Shown here: positions 25,495 through 37,306 of the stretch, piece by piece | Numbering within the stretch: position 1 is the first letter of the stretch | Layout of the letters: each line of letters opens with the position of its first letter | Assembly (NCBI GenBank): GCA_027627225.1 | Contig: CM051034.1 | Span: forward strand, 15,243,480 to 15,307,479 | DNA length: 64,000 nt | DNA from: Congeria kusceri | Taxonomy: Eukaryota; Mollusca; Bivalvia; Myida; Dreissenidae | Reading direction: 5' to 3' | Translations under genes and position numbers: made by a program | The notes under the pieces: generated by a model | What the model was told of the DNA's origin: nothing | The model's database searches: none | What the model saw: the letters and a program-made list of their open reading frames with translations, nothing else

Positions 25495-25690
25495 TACAAG
25501 TATACAACTTTGTGGTAAAATCAATTTTAATGATGCTGTTAAAATATATGCAGGCATCTATTACACTTATTTACTCTGTAAAATTCATAAATACAAATGG
25601 TTAAACTGCATATGAAACATTGGTGTAATAAAACAGTTTATACCATGTTTGACGTCTTATTCTAACTTCACATAATAGTGTGTTTTAATG
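25495..25690. mobile_element. partial copy of the 450-bp inverted-repeat element
   Basis: About 190 bases align by eye with 42750-42942: GTGGTAAAATCAATTTTA, AAACTGCATAT, CATTGGTGTAATAAAACAGT and GACGTCTTATTCTAACTTCA are shared. It keeps the right terminal repeat, but I cannot find the left one, so this copy appears 5'-truncated. Confidence 0.75.
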
Positions 25691-26005
25691 TTAGTATTGT
25701 TATTAATTATAAATTGCTAACTGGAAATCGTTCGTTGTATTAAGATTAGAACACTTTTTTTTTTTTTTCGACCTGCCAGTGGACATGTTCACCAAACATT
25801 TTTGTAAACCAGAAAATAAAAAAGGACTGGCCTAAGAGGTGATTGTTTAGATTTTCTCCGCCCTACGCAATTCAACCAGTCTATTTGAATGTCGGTTCAT
25901 TATCAGAGTTGTTGTTTTAAAGAACAGTAAACCATTGAATTATTCCGCTGAAAATTATAAAATGTAAATGGATTTTAAACATTATATATGTAATAAACAT
26001 AAGAG
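25691..26005. other. unassigned DNA with a dispersed repeat fragment
   Basis: A tract near 25760-25830 (TTCGACCTGCCAGTGGACAT followed by an A-rich run and GGACTGGCCTAAGAGG) resembles tracts near 53600-53660 and 57710-57770. It is a probable short repeat relic; nothing is coding. Confidence 0.35.
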
Positions 26006-26262
26006 GCGCGTCGTGGGAAAACCGGACTTAATGCATGTGCGTCAAGTGTCGTCCTGGATCAGCCTGTGCAGTCTGCACAGGCTAATCCGGGATGGCACTT
26101 TCCGCTTTTATGGTATTTTCTGTTTCGACGAAGTCTTTTCTAAACATAAATCCACTGTAGTCGGAAAGCGCCGTCCTGGATTAGCCTGTGCAGACTGCAC
26201 AGGCTAGTCCGGGACGACACTTTACGCCCATGCATTAAGACCGGTTTTCCTACGACGCGCGT
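26006..26262. mobile_element. inverted-repeat element family A (MITE), copy 2
   Basis: A full-length copy of about 257 bp. Left arm: GCGTCGTGGGAAAACCGGAC then TTAATGCATGTGCGT; right arm: ATGCATTAAGACCGGTTTTC then CTACGACGCGC. Each arm carries the AGCCTGTGCAGTCTGCACAG palindrome. It is close to copy 1 (5414) in length and interior, so both are near-intact members. Confidence 0.88.
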
Positions 26263-27417
26263 CATACATAGATTTGAAGGCTCAATCAGCTCTGTCAGAA
26301 TGCATGGTTAATGTACATTAAAGGGACTTATTAAAAGTATTTTTAAGGAATGTAGTAAAATGTCTGGACCTCATTTATAAAAGCATCCCAACTAACAAAC
26401 CCATTGTATCCTATGTCAACAAAAAGCATAATAAGAGAAACACATACATGGATCTGTGCGGGTTCAAATCCACGACATGCACATGATTTTCCCTATCATT
26501 CAAAACTGGTAACAAAACACCGTTTTATCAATAACCATTTCATAATAGTAGTCTCAATTAAGCACTGATGGGTTTACCACTAATTTCCAGCATATTTTGT
26601 ACACTTTCAGCCAGGGACATTCCAGGCACCTGCCGACTGCCATGTCAGTTTTGGGCATCTGCCGAGTGCTGGGTTTATTTTTACACCAAATTCAAATCAG
26701 TCCTGTCATCAGCCTACAGATCGACCGATGCCCTGCTGTGCTGATGTCCCCCTGGACATCTTTCACTAACGACCGGGCGCAAGGTTAAATTTGGGTCCAG
26801 TAAATTTATCTATATATCAGTTTTGTTGGGCGCCAAGCTGGTTCCCGGTTCAATACAATAAATACATACTTAAACATCCAACACCTCTTAAAATGTTTGC
26901 AATTTGTTGTACAGACGAAATTATACAGCTAGGAATCAAGGGACTGTAATGTCGTAGAATGGGTAAATCTAGATATACATTACGATTAAGCTTGCGCAAC
27001 AACACAGTGTGCAAAAAACTCCTGGCAAAGGTCAGCATGACTTTAAACCGGATTGCCCACACAGACAATTTCCTGGAAAAGCGAACAAGGTCCTTAAATA
27101 ATTGTTGAACACATAGTCATTCTGAAACGAAACTGATAAGTTGATTATTGCCATAAGCACATGCCCATAACAGAATAAACACTTTGTTATCAACACCAAA
27201 AATATCTTAATGTGGACTTGTTTCCATACAATGCTGCAAGCTGTTGACTTTGAAATTTTTCCGAGAACAAACAAACAAACTGAAGTTATCAATAAAGCCT
27301 ATATGCTTTGTTTAGACTTGTGGCTTTAATCTTACCAGTAAGTATATTCTGAAAACGATTGTATAAATTTATTAAGTTTATAACTTATAACGCATATATT
27401 TATTGTGAACAACAAAC
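26263..27417. other. unassigned DNA
   Basis: No gene or element is supported. The segment 26600-26800 is less AT-rich and has an open frame, but its translation shows no domain. Confidence 0.4.
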
Positions 27418-27636
27418 AACAGCCTTTTATCGTTGTCGTAATGGTGTAGTGGATATGGTGTCCACCTTGCGACTGGAAGGTCCCATGTTTCGATCCCCAC
27501 TCAGGGAGCGTTCTCAAGATCTTTTCAAAGACACCAAGTACTGGTTCTTACCAGGAAACGGACTCGAGTGTTTCTGTAAGCCTAAGGCTTTCGATGCAAT
27601 CAAGCTTAAATAAATGGTTTTAAACTAACAGCCTTT
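27418..27636 (+). mobile_element. tRNA-derived SINE with target-site duplications
   Basis: The body (27428-27626) starts with a tRNA-like head containing a box-A-like tract (TGGTGTAGTGGATATGG) and a box-B-like tract (GTTTCGATCCC), about 50 bases apart. A tRNA-unrelated tail follows, including ACCAGGAAACGGACTCGAG and AAGCCTAAGGCTTTCGATG, and ends in an A-rich TTAAATAAATGG tract. The body is flanked by direct repeats AACAGCCTTT at 27418-27427 and 27627-27636, which is the signature of L1/RTE-type retroposition. The head is too diverged to be a working tRNA gene. Confidence 0.87.
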
Positions 27637-28826
27637 ACCTGATGTCAATTTTAATGTTATTCTCAATGAGTTGTTTAGACTGCTGGATACCGCAAATTGA
27701 AATGAGTAGTATACCTCAAAACTGCTTTTTTGCCACAGCCAGTTTGAACTACCACATCATGACTGGATTTCGCAACTGAAATCATCCGAGCTAGTTGGCT
27801 CATGCAGAGAAAAGTCTTGCCTACCTTTCACATGTCAAAATGTAGCTACAAACTGTCCGTTCAATTTAAAAATACCTGTATTTATGCTTAATAAGGCGAG
27901 TAAATCTACACTGTCTATGATCACAATACTGCATCCATAGCTCGGACATATTAACCTGACACTGACCTTTATGCATGAATATTATATTACAAATCTGTTG
28001 AATATATAAGTTTCTTTAATGAAATCAAATATCCCACTGAAAATACAGTTACGGTATCAAAAAAGATGTGCACAAAACAAAACCGAGTATAAATACAGGC
28101 AATGCTTCTAGGGTTCATGTCGGTGTCAGGTTAATGTGTGCTAGCTATACAACTTTAAACCATGCATTTTAATGGAAGTTATAATTATGTACTTCCACGG
28201 GGAATTATAATATTCTCTCAAAATGCATGCCATTTAATTAGGTACAAGAACAAGACAATGAGTAATATACAGGTTCCAAGACTACAGACAAAGCATGCAA
28301 CGACAAAGAAACTCAAAGAAAAAATATAAATCAAAGAAAAAAAACTAACAAAATGTGGGAACCACACACCTCATGTTTTGGTATATATGTTTCCATGGTG
28401 ACCCTCTGGCTCTCCTGTAACCAGGTACAGACAACTTGCCCATGCAGAGTGATTCAGGTGCATGTGTCACTCGCACATTGTAGACCACACAGAACAGGAT
28501 ATATGCACTAAGGATATTGTAACTACCTATAGAGATTATAAAAATGATGAAAAAAGGTACATGGTAGTCATTGCGCTGCTCAAAAAAGGAGCAGGGGGGG
28601 GAGCAGGACCAGTTCTTCGACATTGTCGATAATTGTAATAATGGTAAATCCAGGGTTTGTATCAGTTTAAAAGCTTCTAATAAAGGTTTTTAAACATACT
28701 CTTCAATTTTCATTAAATTTATGCAAAAGTTTATTGAAGTGTACAACATATTAAACACTCATGACCTGTGCCCAGAGAGGCAACAAGGGAGACCAAAATG
28801 GAGCTGGGTGCAGCACCATGCTGTTT
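27637..28826. other. unassigned DNA with one stray 54-bp-array fragment
   Basis: No gene is supported. Near 28471-28498 the sequence CGCACATTGTAGACCACACAG matches part of the 54-bp unit that forms the array from 28827, about 330 bases away, so a relic unit lies outside the array. Confidence 0.5.
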
Positions 28827-29690
28827 AGCTCTGGACCTCTCCATACGCACACTGTAGACCATTCAGAGTAGCTGAGGACTAGCTCTGGACCTCTCCATAC
28901 GCACACTGTAGACCACACAGAGTAGCTGAGGACTAGCTCTGGACCTCTCCATACGCACACTGTAGACCACACAGAGTAGCTGAGGACTAGCTCTGGACCT
29001 CTCCATACGCACACTGTAGACCACTCAGAGTAGCTGAGGACTAGCTCTGGACCTCTCCATACGCACACTGTAGACCACACAGAGTAGCTGAGGACTAGCT
29101 CTGGACCTCTCCATACGCACACTGTAGACCACTCAGAGTAGCTGAGGACTAGCTCTGGACCTCTCCATACGCACACTGTAGACCACACAGAGTAGCTGAA
29201 GACTAGCTCTGGACCTCTCCATACGCACACTGTAGACCATTCAGAGTAGCTGAGGACTAGCTCTGGACCTCTCCATACGCACACTGTAGACCACACAGAG
29301 TAGCTGAGGACTAGCTCTGGACCTCTCCATACGCACACTGTAGACCACACAGAGTAGCTGAGGACTAGCTCTGGACCTCTCCATACGCACACTGTAGACC
29401 ATTCAGAGTAGCTGAGGACTAGCTCTGGACCTCTCCATACGCACACTGTAGACCACTCAGAGTAGCTGAGGACTAGCTCTGGACCTCTCCATACGCACAC
29501 TGTAGACCACACAGAGTAGCTGAGGACTAGCTCTGGACCTCTCCATACGCACACTGTAGACCATTCAGAGTAGCTGAGGACTAGCTCTGGACCTCTCCAA
29601 ACGCACACTGTAGACCATTCAGAGTAGCTGAGGACTAGCTCTGGACCTCTCCATACGCACACTGTAGACCACACAGAGTATCTGACGACA
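28827..29690. repeat. 54-bp tandem repeat, sixteen copies
   Basis: Sixteen nearly identical 54-base units: AGCTCTGGACCTCTCCATAC, GCACACTGTAGACCACACAG, AGTAGCTGAGGACT. The total is exactly 16 x 54 = 864 bases. Variation is concentrated in one hexamer (CACACA, CACTCA or CATTCA). The period is divisible by three, so a minus-strand frame of 318 codons runs through it with an 18-residue period (VWSTVCVWRGPELVLSYS). There are no supporting splice or promoter signals, so I call it satellite DNA. Confidence 0.95.
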
Positions 29691-30900
29691 TTACTCGCTA
29701 TGATCAATGCAATCTATCATGTAAAAAAAACAAGACAATAGTGGTACCTATTTTCCAAATCAAATGATGGTTCGCCATGCAAATGGAGTAACTAAGTTAA
29801 TAGAGTCTATCAAACAAACACTGTTTACCGAGATAAAGAGGTTTAACAATAAGCCTTTGGGTCTATATCATTTTTTACAGAGTTAGTCAGCTGACATCAT
29901 GATTAGTTAATAACTAAGTCAAAAAGTTGGTCACCTAAACAAAGAACAAAAGCAAGATGATCACCACAAGGAATAACAGAGTTATATTCGGTCTGGCTAT
30001 CTCAATGAATAACCGAGTGTCTCGACCATCAAGTTGAAATGGAATATGACAGAGCTAGTGGACCACCACAATTAATAACAGTTAGCCATCACGTTGAATA
30101 ACTGATTTGGGCAAACCATTTAGAGTTTAAACCCCTTATTCTCACTGTCCCAGTGTTCGTCCCGGTACAGCCCGGTGAAGAAATGACGGTATACTGCGAT
30201 GAACCGGGACCTTTTCCCTTAAAAGTCATGAATTGCATTCTCACATTACCGATGGTGCCACGCTGTTTCACCAGTCTAGAACACATTTTGACCCTGGAGT
30301 AGCTTGATTTATTCCAGATTTACCAGTGCAGGGCGGTTAGCCAGATCACCAGGGTTCATCCTGGATCATCCCAGATAATCCAGGATGTTGACGGTGCCAC
30401 CAGGGTTGTTCTCCCGGTTTGACAGGGTTTCCCCCGGATCACTTACCAGGACTTAACGGGGTTGTCAAACCGGGACAGTGAGAATGGGGCTTTAGTGTTT
30501 GGCCCCCACAATGAATTACAGAGTTTGCTGTCTTGCCACATTGATGACCAACAGTCCTCTGTAAGGTTCCAGTACGAATAACAGAGTTAGTTTGAATAAC
30601 AGAGTTAGGCAGATTGAAACCATTCTGAATAAAAGAGAATAGCATTTGGCCACCACAATGAATAATAGAGTTAGCTATAATAGCCTGTATGGTACATTGA
30701 ATAACAAAACTTTGCCATCTGACAATATCATTATTAACAAAAATAGCCAAAAGCCACTGATGAATAACAAAGTTGTCATGCATCTAAATTTATTATTAAA
30801 GTTACCTTTCTTCAATCAAGAGAAAAAAAATAGCTGCCTGGCCTCAAATACCAATTTAAGAGTTTTTTATCAACACATTTAATGAAAAACAGAGTATTGC
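29691..30900. repeat. diffuse GAATAACAGAGTTA repeats
   Basis: GAATAACAGAGTTAG or close variants recur at about 29971, 30014, 30070, 30511, 30574, 30592, 30661, 30698 and 30763, often preceded by CCACCACAAT. Spacing is irregular. This is a decayed minisatellite, and the MITE at 30127-30495 has inserted into it. Confidence 0.65.
30127..30495. mobile_element. MITE with TTCTCACTGTCCC terminal repeats
   Basis: Left end TTAAACCCCTTATTCTCACT followed by GTCCC; right end GGGACAGTGAGAATGGGGCT followed by TTAG. These are reverse complements over about 24 bases. The interior is GC-richer than the surroundings (GGATCATCCCAGATAATCC and similar tracts) and is non-coding. Length is about 370 bp. Confidence 0.82.
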
Positions 30901-31118
30901 ATCTGATATTACCATGTGTACCCCTGTTTAGCATGACATAATCTACAGTTCAGGTTTTCTCAAATGTCAATGATATGCAAATTAATATTGTGTTTTATCA
31001 AATCACTGCACTCGGGTATCACACGTTTAACTGTTAACCTAAATGAAACAAGAAATGTGGAAATTCCACGAGAACCAAATTTTTCTAACGCAATGCCTAA
31101 AAGTATGTTACATAATAA
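30901..31118. other. unassigned DNA
   Basis: A short spacer. Overlapping frames on both strands (30960-31191) show no motif. Confidence 0.3.
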
Positions 31119-32014
31119 AACTAGAAACATGGCCACGCCTCTATTCCTTCGCAAGTCACTGAGTGGAAAGCATACTTCTATTTTTCACTGAGCGGAGAGC
31201 ATACTTATATTTTTAGTAATGGTGACCTTGACTTTGATTTCAAACATCCCATATGCAATCCCAAGAGTGGTCTTGAATAAGGCATCTATAGATGAAGTTT
31301 CACAACAATATCTCGATTCGTTCTTGTGTTATTGAGCGAATACTGTCTGTCTATATTTAGTAACAGTGACCTTGACCTTGACCCCACCCACCCCAAGAGA
31401 GGTCTTGATATAAGGTATCTATATATGAAGTTTCATAACAATATCTCAATTTGTTATGAAGTTATTGAGCAGAAACTTTTTTTCTATTTTTAGAAACTGT
31501 GACCTTGACCATGACCTCACCCACCCCATACACAATCCCAAGCGAGGTCTTGATATAATGTAACTAAATATAAAAGTTTCATTACGATATCTGAATTAAT
31601 TATTGAGATATTGAGCAGAAACAAAGTTTTTCTATGTTTAGTAACAGTGACCTTGACCGTGAACCTACCCACCCCATATGCAATCCCAAGCAAGGTCTCA
31701 ATATAAGGTATCTATGTATAAAGTTTCATTACAATAGCTTAACTCGTTCTTGAGTTATTGAGCGGATACCGTTTTATTATTTTTAGTAAAAGTGAAGTTG
31801 ACTGTGACCCCACCCACCCCATATGCAATCCCAAGCTAGGTCTTGATACAAGGTATCTATGTATAAAGTTTCATTACAATACTACGTGTATGTATGAAGT
31901 TTCATTAAAAATATCTAAATTCATTGTTGAGTTATTGAGCGGAAACCCCAATTGGACGCAGCCCACCCGCCCGACCAACGGCATACCCTAATCTAATAAC
32001 CCAATTTTTTTTAA
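31119..32014 (+). mobile_element. dispersed repeat element with about 130-bp internal units
   Basis: Begins ACTAGAAACATGGCCACGCC and ends GACGCAGCCCACCCGCCCGA followed by CCAACGGCATACCCTAATCT. Four or five internal units share GTGACCTTGACC, CACCCACCCCATATGCAATC, AGGTCTTGATATAAGGTATC and TATTGAGCGGAAAC. It has the same architecture (distinct ends, short internal units, no protein) as the elements at 6791, 15755 and 19527. Confidence 0.7.
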
Positions 32015-32112
32015 AGAAAATTTGGTTAACAAAAGAGCATGTGGAAAAGCTTGTGAAGAGTTTGTGAAACTCAGTGTAAAGGTCTGTTATTTTACAAACG
32101 CTAGATAGATTG

Positions 32113-32532
32113 AGCCACTGCCACTGTTTACAATGTACAGGCAGCCACTGCCACTGTTTATGATGTACAGGCAGCCACTGCCACTGTTTATGATGTACAG
32201 GCAGCCACTGCCACTGTTTATGATGTACAGGCAGCCACTGCCAGTGTTTACGATGTACAGGCAGCCACTGCCACTGTTTATGATATACAGGCAGCCACTG
32301 CCACTGTTTATGATATACGGGCAGCCACTGCCACTGTTTACGATATACGGGCAGCCACTGCCACTGTTTATGATATACAGGCAGCCACTGCCACTGTTTA
32401 CGATATACAGGCAGCCACTGCCACTGTTTACGATATACAGGCAGCCACTGCCACTGTTTATGATATACAGGCAGCCACTGCCACTGTTTATGATATACAG
32501 GCAGCCACTGCCACTGTTTACGATATACAGAC
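32113..32532. repeat. 30-bp tandem repeat, fourteen copies
   Basis: Fourteen in-register 30-base units (GCCACTGCCACTGTTTATGA followed by TATACAGGCA). Units differ only in TATGA/TACGA, TGTACA/TATACA/TATACG and one CCAGTG. The left half favours GATGTACAG and the right half GATATACAG, so copies spread locally. Frames are open on both strands because the period is a multiple of three; these are not genes. Confidence 0.96.
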
Positions 32533-33527
32533 AGAACACAAAGTCAGGGACCATGTCCACATAGTTTATAAAGAAAATCTTAACTTACATATTTTAAGTG
32601 AACATTTCAAATAAAATTTTCCCTGTGAAAATCTATATTTTATATTTGAAATATGGGAAATAAGAAACATCTGTTGATTCTTTACCAGAATACTAGACAA
32701 AATAAATTTTTTAATGATCCAGCCGCAGACTTCAGAAATTTTATGATATTAAGAAATAAGTCATTGTTGGGGAGCTTTTTGAATATCGATCGGCCCAGGC
32801 CACTCACTCTGTGCCCACCGCATTGTGCAACTACGCATTGCAAAATGCATGCAAGAAATACTCACTGCCTCATGGCCCATTGCCTAGTTGTCATACATGC
32901 TACCTATTTGATCGACAACGCAGCAACAAAACCTTCAAACGCTGGCATTTGGGCTACCATTTGCCAACAGACTACCAGTAACGACTACTTACTTTTTTTG
33001 CCTGCTTCTGTCTCTGTTAAAATCATCAAATAAGATTCTTTTTCATCTGGCGAAGACTGCGAATGGGAATACACATGAACTTTGGGGTTCCCTGAAATTT
33101 ATATGCAGGATGAATGTTGTATGATTTAAACAGATTCTCGAAAAGATTTAATGGGGAAATAATTGATGTAATTCTTAATGCATAACACTGATTTGCACAA
33201 ATGATTGTGCTTTCCTTTTTGTGTTTCATTTCGTTATTTAACTTCATGAATAAATTATGTTAAAAGCACATGTGGTCTAAAGGTACTAATATAATTTAAT
33301 GCAAAAATGTAACAATATCATATATTATCCAGTGATTTTTTCAAATCCAACCGATAAAACACCAGTTTAAGTTGTTTATTAATTAAAAAATTTTCTTGAA
33401 TCTTTCCCAATTGCATGTTTTCACGTCGCAAAATTGCCAATTTGATGCGTACCGGACCTATTTCCAAAGCAGTGAAAAACATCGCTGTTTTCAGGTTTCC
33501 AAACCACATAGTGTATATTTGAGGCAC
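32533..33527. other. unassigned DNA
   Basis: A 126-codon plus-strand frame at 32653-33033 is the longest here. Its translation has several His and Cys (a CPPHCATTHCKMHARNTHC tract) but no spacing I recognise as a zinc finger, and no flanking splice signals were found. It is probably a chance frame. Confidence 0.35.
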
Positions 33528-33703
33528 ATGCATGTGCGTAAAGTGTCGTCCCGGATTAGCCTGTGAAGTCCGTGATGACACTTTCCGCCTAAAGTGGATT
33601 TATGGTTAGAAGAGACTTCCTTGAAACAGAAAATACCATAAAAGCGGAAAGCAGTCCGCATATGCTAATCCCCGACGGTTTTCCCACGACATGGCTCAAA
33701 TGT
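33528..33703. mobile_element. inverted-repeat element family A, degenerate copy 3
   Basis: Retains ATGCATGTGCGTAAAGTGTC, CCCGGATTAGCCTGTG and the right end GACGGTTTTCCCACGACA, but has lost parts of both palindromes. About 176 bp remain. The middle (TTAGAAGAGACTTCCTTGAA) is the reverse complement of the corresponding tract in copy 1, so this copy is in the opposite orientation internally. Confidence 0.8.
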
Positions 33704-34983
33704 AATAATCTATGCTGATATCATATCAGACGTAAAAAGATCAAATTTGCATCTAATATTTTTTTTTTTAAATGGTCGTCTAGTTGACGTATTATATTTC
33801 AAAGTATGAATATGATTAGGCATCCCATTTTAGCTTCCAAACATACTTGATCAAGTTACAAAGTCAACATTGGCAAAATACAAAATGTACTTACTCAAAA
33901 CTGCAGTATTATTGAAATACCCGCAGAAAAGATTTTTAAAGCCACCAGATCTGCATTGAGAAGAAAATATATTTCTTTGTAACAAGTACAAGCTCACTCC
34001 TATATACCCCACCCCCCTAAACTTCGTTTGTGGGGGTATAATTAGATTTTAAATTATGATAAATAATGTCAAGTCAAAGCAGACCCTGTGCCTTAACACT
34101 GCCTCTTTCTTGATAATTTATAGAAACCCAGGGCTTTTTTTTCAAAGGCTGGAGATTGGGCGTTCTATAAATAGCAGTATCACAGACCTCTATCCTTAGA
34201 CCAGGTCTGGTTTACCTTATACCTTACATACTTAAAGGTCCATTATGCCATTATAATGTGTACTGAATTTAAAGAAATAGTTTAAAACTTACAGATTTAC
34301 CATTTATATTGAATGGAAACAATTCAATTATCGAATTTTACTTGAATTACATGACTTGAAGATGAAAGTAAAACATCTAAAAATAGACATCAACAATGGT
34401 ACTATATAGTGAGAATACAATCTCATTAAAATCTTCTTCAGTCTAAAGCTACTATATTATCCGCTGACTGGATCTGATGACTTCGCATTTGGGGTCACGT
34501 TTAGATGACCTTTTAAGGAGCCAATCAAAATGTTGCCTTCAAAATCTTGCAGTATGACTTCATATATAAACCACAAATACTATGCACGAAATTAACGTGA
34601 ACTTTGGATGTTTACTCGCCTAACGTACCCCTATATCCATTGTTATCCGCGTGAAAATTAACTGTAAATGATTTATTCCCGAGGATCAGCTGGAAATGCA
34701 TCACTTTTTAAAAAATCGAGGCCAAACATTGCTGTGCAAAAGGCTATTTCATTGGGCACAGCAGGGCTGATTTTTTATCGTTCGGAAGGTCATTTGAACG
34801 TGACCTGTTTTTTTTTTTTTTATGTCTTCAGATCCTAACAATGTTAGGATCTCTAATTTCGAAACATGAATTTTAAAACAGATTTTGATCCACATTTTCG
34901 AATATTTATACACCAGATGTTTTTGTTCCACGTTTTCTAACATATGCTATTCTTTGATATTTACCCTAACCCTTAAAAAAAGT
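33704..34983. other. unassigned DNA with a transposon end fragment
   Basis: At 33984-34041 the tract ACAAGCTCACTCCTATATAC followed by TTCGTTTGTGGGGGTATA is the isolated right end of the family seen intact at 19527-20262. The rest shows no gene or repeat I can support. Confidence 0.5.
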
Positions 34984-35230
34984 GCCCCAGGAGGTCATGT
35001 TTTTGCTGGGGTTTGGTTTGTTTGTCTGTTTGTTAGATAGCAACTGCAAACAAAAAGTTGTTAATGGATATGCATGAAATTTACTGGGAAGATTGGAGAA
35101 ATGAAAAAATGATTAGATTTTGGTGGTGATCCGGATCATTGTCTGGATCCAGGATTGTTTGTAAAAGTTATTAAAGGGCATATTGCCACATTATGGTGTA
35201 ACTTTCATTAGTTGCACAACTAATGCTTTC
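34984..35230 (+). mobile_element. fragment of a dispersed repeat
   Basis: The tract from GGAGGTCATGTTTTTGCTGG through TTTGTCTGTTTGTTAG, AACAAAAAGTTGTTAATGG and GATCCGGATCATTGTCTGGA resembles a repeat common in invertebrate genomes as I remember it. No ends are visible, so boundaries are approximate. Confidence 0.5.
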
Positions 35231-37144
35231 TAGTTTAAATTAATGTGTTTTTTATTGACATTGGCAATCATGCATACACATAGTCTTTTTCATGAAAAGG
35301 AAAGTTTTTTTATCTACCAATCAGCATCATAAAGAAACTGCAGAATAACGACTGTACAATTACACAAATTTCATTTCGCTAACAAACCAGCAAAAGAATG
35401 ATAACTAAACTACTATTTTTTCAATATCTGGAACAAATCTCCTAAATTAAATGTGACACAGTGTCTACAAACGCTACAGCTGTATGGTATTATTTTAACG
35501 ACAGATTTATATCCACAGTCTTTGAATCTCTATTTCAGCATGTCTGTAAATGCAATAAAAGTAGCAAAGAAATACCGCATACAACTACTGGCAAAGAAAT
35601 TTCCTGGCAACAAGAACAACTTCTGTACCATAGATCCCCTGTAAATGCCCCCACTTTCGCGAGGCATTCCAAACACGAAAAGGGGGTGGAGTAATTTTTT
35701 CTCTGCCAGAGTTTTTTTCATTGGATTTTAAGTTCTGTAGATACACTGCATTTGTAGACAACAACAGCTGGTTTGAGATTAATTGTTCTCTTACAGAGAA
35801 CTTAAACCAGTTACGCAGTATAAGTGATTAAAAATACGTTCCGAGATTTGCAAAGCGTAACGTTACGCACTGGTCCGATTTTCAATGCGTCATTTTTAAA
35901 TTTCAATGCGTTAATACGTGGATACACGTCTTATCTGAAGCTATGATACAGTTACTGGCAAATTGCTGCAGCCATAAATTGCTTAGTGTTAACAGCGTTT
36001 TTCCTCTATGCAAATCTGATGTTAAAAAATTCCCAAATCTATCAACAAAATTTAATAAAAAATCCCCCCAAAAATTGATGGTATTCTTCTACAAAAAAAA
36101 AACAATTCAATTTACCATCTTCAAACAATAAATTAAAGTGAAAGAATCTGATAAAACAAGTTGTTTTACAGTTTATTTATTGTTACTTGTTGTTTTTACA
36201 TCCTTTTTGGCAGTTTTAGATGCGTGATTAAAATTCCCAATTTAGTTGGAAACCACACTAATTTTCCCAATTTGACTGGTACCGGTACCATTCCCAAAGT
36301 AGTGAGGAAAAAGGCTGGTTATTGTAACCAGTAACCAAAATAGAAGAGGGCTACTACAAATTTGGAAAATATTAAAAAATCAGGCAATTTATTTTCACAT
36401 TTTATGGGAAAAGTCCTTCAAGATGACATGTATTTTTATATGCATTCTTTTGCAAATTCTGGCAATTAATGTTTATTTTTAGCACCAACCTAGCTAATGC
36501 ATTTGCATAAAGAAATGTAGATTAACTTGTGCAATAATAATTGCATTTGTACTTGTACATGTTTATGCATTCAAAAAACACTTAGCAGTTTTAAACATTC
36601 CGTAGTTTTAAACATTTTGTTATGCTCTGTCATGCAGTCAGTTTACAAGCCGTTAGCTTTCCATCCATCCACCCATGTGTGTGAATGTCTAGTATAGTTA
36701 AATATGCTACATGCACCAACCATGTACAGTAAAGATTTGCATCAATTAGGTTTAATAGTAAGACTTAAATAAGCAGCCAATTTATGGCCCCAGAAGACTA
36801 TTTCCAGCAACAAGAATCTGTGTGCTTATTTGAGGGTTTGACAAGAATATTTCAATTAAGTAACAGGTAAGTGGATGAAATTTCTCAATCCGACTTTATG
36901 AGCCAAAATAATATGATGTTAAAAAAAATCAATTAAAGCGAGAATGCACTGTGATGAGCATGTACAGTACAGCTTGCACAGAACAAGTGATTTGCAGAGT
37001 TAATTATGTGAACAGAAAAGTCTGACTCTGCAACAGCAAGTGAACGATTTGTTTAGCTTTTGCGTATCATAATGCAACACTGTTACTGTTATCGAAGTAA
37101 GGTCATATTTTGACCCTCATACAAAGGCCAAATGTGTTTTAAGG
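35231..37144. other. unassigned AT-rich DNA
   Basis: No gene is supported. The segment 36225-36300 (CCCAATTTAGTTGGAAACCA, TTTCCCAATTTGACTGGTAC) repeats a CCCAATTT motif and may be a repeat relic. Two frames at 35453-35721 overlap on opposite strands without a recognisable product. Confidence 0.4.
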
Positions 37145-37306
37145 CATTGAGAGTAGTTGATCTGTGGTCCAGAGGTAACACACATGCTTCACAACCCAGG
37201 AGTCGCAGGTTTAAGCTCCAGCTACACCTTAACTTACTATCTCGACTTATGCAGGAGATGTTAAATTGAGGCGCTATGAACAAGGTGCTCCATAAGGGGC
37301 ACTTAA
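37145..37306 (+). mobile_element. tRNA-derived SINE relic
   Basis: A tRNA-like head (GTGGTCCAGAGGTAACACAC; box-B-like GCAGGTTTAAGCTCC about 40 bases on) is followed by a tail with TTGAGGCGCTATGAACAAGG and TGCTCCATAAGGGGCACTTA. It abuts the hAT-like element starting at 37307. I could not identify target duplications. Confidence 0.6.

Noticed and set aside
28751..29707. 318-residue minus-strand repeat protein as a real gene
   Set aside because: Satellite-like near-identity at the DNA level including third positions, and no promoter, splice or conserved flanking domain; kept only as a finding to exclude expression.
32087..32564. 157- and 143-residue repeat proteins on opposite strands
   Set aside because: Both follow from a 30-bp period without stops; simultaneous openness on both strands shows they are by-products.
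32653..33033. His/Cys-rich zinc-finger-like protein
   Set aside because: Cys and His spacing does not fit a known finger, and there are no supporting signals.
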